DNA of 64,000 nt from Sphingopyxis sp. GW247-27LB. GTDB lineage: Bacteria; Pseudomonadota; Alphaproteobacteria; Sphingomonadales; Sphingomonadaceae. The position numbers and the translations under genes were made by a program. The notes under the pieces were generated by a model that worked only from the letters and a program-made list of their open reading frames with translations, was not told the DNA's origin and made no database searches. The stretch covers positions 62,001 through 126,000 of the forward strand of contig NZ_NIWD01000015.1 of assembly GCF_002277025.1 (NCBI RefSeq), given 5' to 3'. Positions 61,086-64,000 of this stretch are shown here, one piece after another (the stretch's first letter is position 1; every line of letters begins with the position of its first letter).

Positions 61086-62018
61086 ATGATGATGCGGAAA
61101 ATCCTGTACCTCGGCGCGGCCAGCGCCGCGCTGACCATGATGGCGCCGGGCGCTGCGGCGCAGGACGGGGCGATCGACAAGCGTGTCGAACGGCTGGAAA
61201 AGGAAATGCGCGCGGTCCAGCGCAGCGTGTTTCCCGGCGGCAGCCCCGCCTTTTTCGAGGGCGAGATCGCGCCCGACAACACCCCCGGCGAACGGGTGAA
61301 GAGCACGGCGCCGGTGATCGACCTGACCGCGCGCGTCGATGCGCTCGAGGCGCAGCTCCAGACGCTGACCGGCCAGACCGAGCAGAACGCCTTTCAGCTT
61401 CGCGAACTCGAAAAGCAGTTCACCGCCTATAAGGCGGAAATGGACAAGCGCTTCGCGGCGCCCGAACCCGCCGAGGCGACCACAGCCGCGGCCAGCCTCG
61501 CCCCGGCGGTGCGGCCGACGACGGGCGCGGCGGCGACGCCTCCGAAGAAGACCGAGGACAAGCCCGCGGCGAGCAGCGCCGACGCGGCGCGGCTCGCGCT
61601 GGTCAAGAAGGTGGAGATTCCCGCGACGGGCAACGAGGCCGCCGATGGCTATACCTATGGCTATCGTCTGTGGGACGCGAAACTCTATCCCGAAGCCGAG
61701 GCGCAGCTCAAGCAGGTCGTCGCCAAATGGCCCAAGAACAGCTATGCGAGCTATGCGCAGAACCTGCTCGGCCGCGCCTATCTCGACGAAGGCAAGCCGA
61801 GCCTTGCCGCGGTCGCCTTCTATAATAATTACAAGGCCCAGCCCAGCGGCCCGCGCGCGCCGCACAGCCTGATGTACATGGGCGTCGCGCTGACCAAGCT
61901 CGGCCGCAAGAGCGATGCTTGCAAGGCGTTCCGCGAGCTCGACGAAGTCTATGGCGACAAGGCGCCCCAGGATGTCCGCGACGATGCCGCCGCCGCAAAA
62001 GCAAAAGCAGGCTGCTGA
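61086..62018 (+). CDS. cpoB: Cell division coordinator CpoB / Tol-Pal system protein YbgF
   Basis: A 310-residue periplasmic protein: signal peptide (ending AAAQDG near residue 26), an N-terminal coiled-coil trimerisation segment (KRVERLEKEMRAVQRSVF and a second coiled coil near 85-125), an Ala/Pro linker, and C-terminal TPR repeats (YTYGYRLWDAKLYPEAEAQL). CpoB couples Tol-Pal outer-membrane constriction to peptidoglycan synthesis at division. Three ATGs in a row (61086, 61089, 61092) make the exact start uncertain. Its 3' end overlaps tilS by 35 bases. Confidence 0.9.
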   Translation: MMMRKILYLGAASAALTMMAPGAAAQDGAIDKRVERLEKEMRAVQRSVFPGGSPAFFEGEIAPDNTPGERVKSTAPVIDLTARVDALEAQLQTLTGQTEQNAFQLRELEKQFTAYKAEMDKRFAAPEPAEATTAAASLAPAVRPTTGAAATPPKKTEDKPAASSADAARLALVKKVEIPATGNEAADGYTYGYRLWDAKLYPEAEAQLKQVVAKWPKNSYASYAQNLLGRAYLDEGKPSLAAVAFYNNYKAQPSGPRAPHSLMYMGVALTKLGRKSDACKAFRELDEVYGDKAPQDVRDDAAAAKAKAGC

Positions 62019-62970
62019 TCCCGGCAGCGTCGAGCGGTTCGCCGCCGACCTGACCGCGCTCGCCGGGCCCGACTGGCACGACAAGCGCTACGGCGTCGCC
62101 GTGTCGGGCGGCCCCGACAGCATGGCGCTGCTCTGGCTCGTCGCGTCGCTGCTGCCCGGCCAGGTGTGGGCGGCGACGGTCGATCACAAGCTGCGCCGCG
62201 GCTCGGCGGACGAGGCGCGCATGGTCGCAGGTTATTGCGCGCGCGAGCATGTTCCGCACGCGATCCTTCACCCCGCCGCCCCGATCGCCGGATCGCTGCA
62301 GGCCGCGGCGCGGACCGAGCGTTACCGGCTGCTCGAACAGTGGCGCGAGGCGCAGGCCCTCGACCATATCCTGACCGCGCATCATGCCGACGACCAGCTC
62401 GAAACGATGATCATGCGCCTCAACCGCAGCAGCGGTGTCGGCGGCCTGGCGGGCGTTCGCGCCTCGAACGGCGCGGTGTTGCGGCCGCTGCTCCACTGGC
62501 GGCGCGACGAACTCGCGGGTCTCGCGCTCGACGCCGACCTGCCCATTGCCCAGGACCCGTCGAACGCCGACATCCGCTTCGACCGCGCTCGGCTGCGGCA
62601 TGCGTTGCAGGCGCAGCTGTTTCTCGATCCGCAGGCGGCCGCCCGATCGGCACAATGGCTGGGAGAGGCCGACGCCGCGCTCGACTGGGCGGTCGGGGCC
62701 GCGATCGCGACCTGGCCCGACGCCGACGACCCGTCGGTGATCCGCGACCGCGACTATCCCGACGAAATTTTCCGCCGCATCGTCGAGCGGCGATTACGCG
62801 CGAACGACCCACGGCTCGGCTTGCGGGGAGATACGCTCGGCGGCGTCATCGCGGCGATGCGCGCGGGACGCCGGGCGATGGTCGGTGAACTGCTGATCGA
62901 CGCCGTAAAAGGCTCCGGGAAAGATTTCTGGCGCATTTTGGCCGCGCCCCGCCGAAAAGCGCGTCTCTGA
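61984..62970 (+). CDS. tilS: tRNA(Ile)-lysidine synthase
   Basis: A 328-residue PP-loop ATPase with SGGPDS (residues 44-49), the DHKLRRGS motif near residue 72, and AHHADDQLETMIMRL near residue 125. It attaches lysine to C34 of the AUA-reading tRNA(Ile), which changes its codon and charging identity; it is essential. ATG 61984 lies inside cpoB in another frame, so the two are overlapping genes. It is followed by ftsH, a common bacterial order. Confidence 0.94.
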   Translation: MPPPQKQKQAADPGSVERFAADLTALAGPDWHDKRYGVAVSGGPDSMALLWLVASLLPGQVWAATVDHKLRRGSADEARMVAGYCAREHVPHAILHPAAPIAGSLQAAARTERYRLLEQWREAQALDHILTAHHADDQLETMIMRLNRSSGVGGLAGVRASNGAVLRPLLHWRRDELAGLALDADLPIAQDPSNADIRFDRARLRHALQAQLFLDPQAAARSAQWLGEADAALDWAVGAAIATWPDADDPSVIRDRDYPDEIFRRIVERRLRANDPRLGLRGDTLGGVIAAMRAGRRAMVGELLIDAVKGSGKDFWRILAAPRRKARL

Positions 62971-62984
62971 GACATATTGGCTCA

Positions 62985-63012
62985 TTGTCATTTAACCCGA
63001 ACTTCCTATCTT
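62985..63012 (+). promoter_or_regulatory. Predicted promoter of ftsH
   Basis: TTGTCA (62985-62990) and TATCTT (63007-63012) are 16 bases apart, about 50 bases before the ftsH start codon. This would give ftsH its own transcript, beside read-through from tilS. Confidence 0.45.
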
Positions 63013-63058
63013 GAGCCCAAGAGTCGCGGCGTTTCGTGACGATCTGGAAAGATTCCGC

Positions 63059-64000
63059 ATGCAGGACGACAAGGAACCGCAGGGCAACCCCTGGATGAAG
63101 AGCGTGATGATCTGGAGCGGCATATTGCTCGCCATGCTCCTCGTCGCCTCGATGTTCGGCGGTGCGACACAGCCCGCGGGCAACACCCTCGCCTATTCCG
63201 AATTCCGGCAAAAGGTCGAGGAAGGCAGCGTCAAATCGGTCGTCCTGTCCGAGGACCGCGTGACCGGCGAACTGTCGAACGGCGACCGCTTCACCGCCAA
63301 CCTCGTCCGCGATTCCGAACTTCTGAAGCTGCTCAACGACCATGGCGTCAAATATGACGGCAAGCCGACCGAGACCGGCAATATCTGGGTCTATCTGCTG
63401 ATTCAGTCGCTGCCCTTCCTGCTGATCATTGGCATCGCCTTCTTCGTCTTCCGCCAGGTGCAGAAGAACAACGGATCGGGCGCGATGGGCTTCGGCAAGA
63501 GCCGCGCCAAGATGCTGACCGAAAAGCAGGGCCGCGTGACCTTCGACGACGTCGCCGGCATCGACGAGGCACGCGAGGAGCTGGAGGAAATCGTCGAATT
63601 CCTCAAGGATCCGACCAAATTCTCGAAGCTCGGCGGCCAGATTCCCAAGGGCGCGCTGCTCGTCGGCTCACCCGGCACCGGCAAGACCCTGCTCGCTCGC
63701 GCGATCGCGGGCGAAGCCGGCGTCCCCTTCTTCACCATTTCGGGCTCGGACTTCGTCGAGATGTTCGTCGGCGTCGGTGCGTCGCGCGTGCGCGACATGT
63801 TCGAGCAGGCGAAGCGCAACGCGCCGTGCATCGTCTTCATCGACGAAATCGACGCGGTCGGCCGCCACCGCGGCGCCGGGCTGGGCAACGGCAATGACGA
63901 ACGCGAGCAGACGCTGAACCAGCTCCTCGTCGAGATGGACGGCTTTGAGGCCAATGAAGGCATCATCATCGTCGCGGCGACCAACCGCCCCGACGTGCTC
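63059..64000 (+). CDS. ftsH: ATP-dependent zinc metalloprotease FtsH, N-terminal part (runs off the right edge)
   Basis: 314 codons are in the window. The protein starts with a short cytoplasmic tail, a transmembrane helix (about residues 15-35), a periplasmic domain, a second helix (about 107-130), and the AAA+ domain with Walker A GSPGTGKT, Walker [13 protein letters not shown] and the [15 protein letters not shown] pore region. The zinc HEXXH protease domain is beyond the edge. FtsH degrades membrane proteins and sigma32. GGAAAG lies before ATG 63059. Confidence 0.96.
   Translation, partial: MQDDKEPQGNPWMKSVMIWSGILLAMLLVASMFGGATQPAGNTLAYSEFRQKVEEGSVKSVVLSEDRVTGELSNGDRFTANLVRDSELLKLLNDHGVKYDGKPTETGNIWVYLLIQSLPFLLIIGIAFFVFRQVQKNNGSGAMGFGKSRAKMLTEKQGRVTFDDVAGIDEAREELEEIVEFLKDPTKFSKLGGQIPKGALLVGSPGTGKTLLARAIAGEAGVPFFTISGSDFVEMFVGVGASRVRDMFEQAKRNAPCIVFIDEIDAVGRHRGAGLGNGNDEREQTLNQLLVEMDGFEANEGIIIVAATNRPDVL

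Noticed and set aside
1-64000. tRNA, rRNA, CRISPR arrays, insertion sequences or prophage genes
   Set aside because: Intergenic regions were read for cloverleaf ends, repeat-spacer arrays and transposase or integrase motifs; none was found.

Overview
The window is high-GC (roughly 65%) chromosomal DNA of an alphaproteobacterium, most likely a sphingomonad close to Sphingopyxis. The genus is an inference from the many TonB-dependent receptors, the tamAB, hslVU and ftsH neighbourhoods, alpha-type regulatory RNAs and codon use; no rRNA is present to confirm it. No tRNA, rRNA, CRISPR array or insertion sequence was seen.

Region 1 (1-15609) looks like a small-molecule uptake and catabolism island. 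It holds an MFS permease, a TonB receptor with a DUF3237 gene, a leftward operon (Tat-exported sulfatase, second TonB receptor, NADPH:FMN reductase, MarR regulator), a group D flavin monooxygenase of the acyl-CoA dehydrogenase fold, a membrane PQQ dehydrogenase with a second MarR gene, a pyridoxamine-phosphate-oxidase-like flavoprotein, and a ferredoxin-NADP reductase preceded by an unknown small protein. Two nearly identical inverted repeats (649-664 and 8586-8601) sit just after the predicted promoters of the first TonB gene and of the sulfatase operon. This suggests one regulon, probably controlled by the MarR protein of the operon.

Region 2 (15611-29762) is housekeeping and metal or vitamin transport. 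It has a UPF0016/GDT1 manganese exporter under a yybP-ykoY riboswitch, a lipoprotein, the tamB-tamA envelope pair, selO, and a cobalamin riboswitch driving btuB-btuF-btuC-btuD.

Region 3 (29904-57206, with manA to 58059) is a large cell-surface polysaccharide locus. Rightward genes encode a 2-oxoglutarate oxygenase, a TylF-type methyltransferase, a membrane CapD/WbpM dehydratase, an unusual reductase-phosphoglycosyltransferase fusion and a glycosyltransferase. A long leftward set encodes an O-antigen-ligase-like protein, Wza, Wzc, an unknown envelope protein, sugar epimerase and dehydrogenase, an L-sugar pathway (FnlA, RmlD-like, FnlC), a glycosyltransferase, an acetyltransferase, a Wzy-like polymerase and a MurJ-like flippase. 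A PPP phosphatase, wecB-wecC (UDP-ManNAcA) and a phosphomannose isomerase flank it. Together they can make several activated amino and uronic sugars, start a repeat unit on undecaprenyl phosphate, flip, polymerise and export it.

Region 4 (58108-64000) holds hslV-hslU, a RodZ-like protein, cpoB, tilS and the 5' part of ftsH, a standard alphaproteobacterial envelope and proteostasis block.
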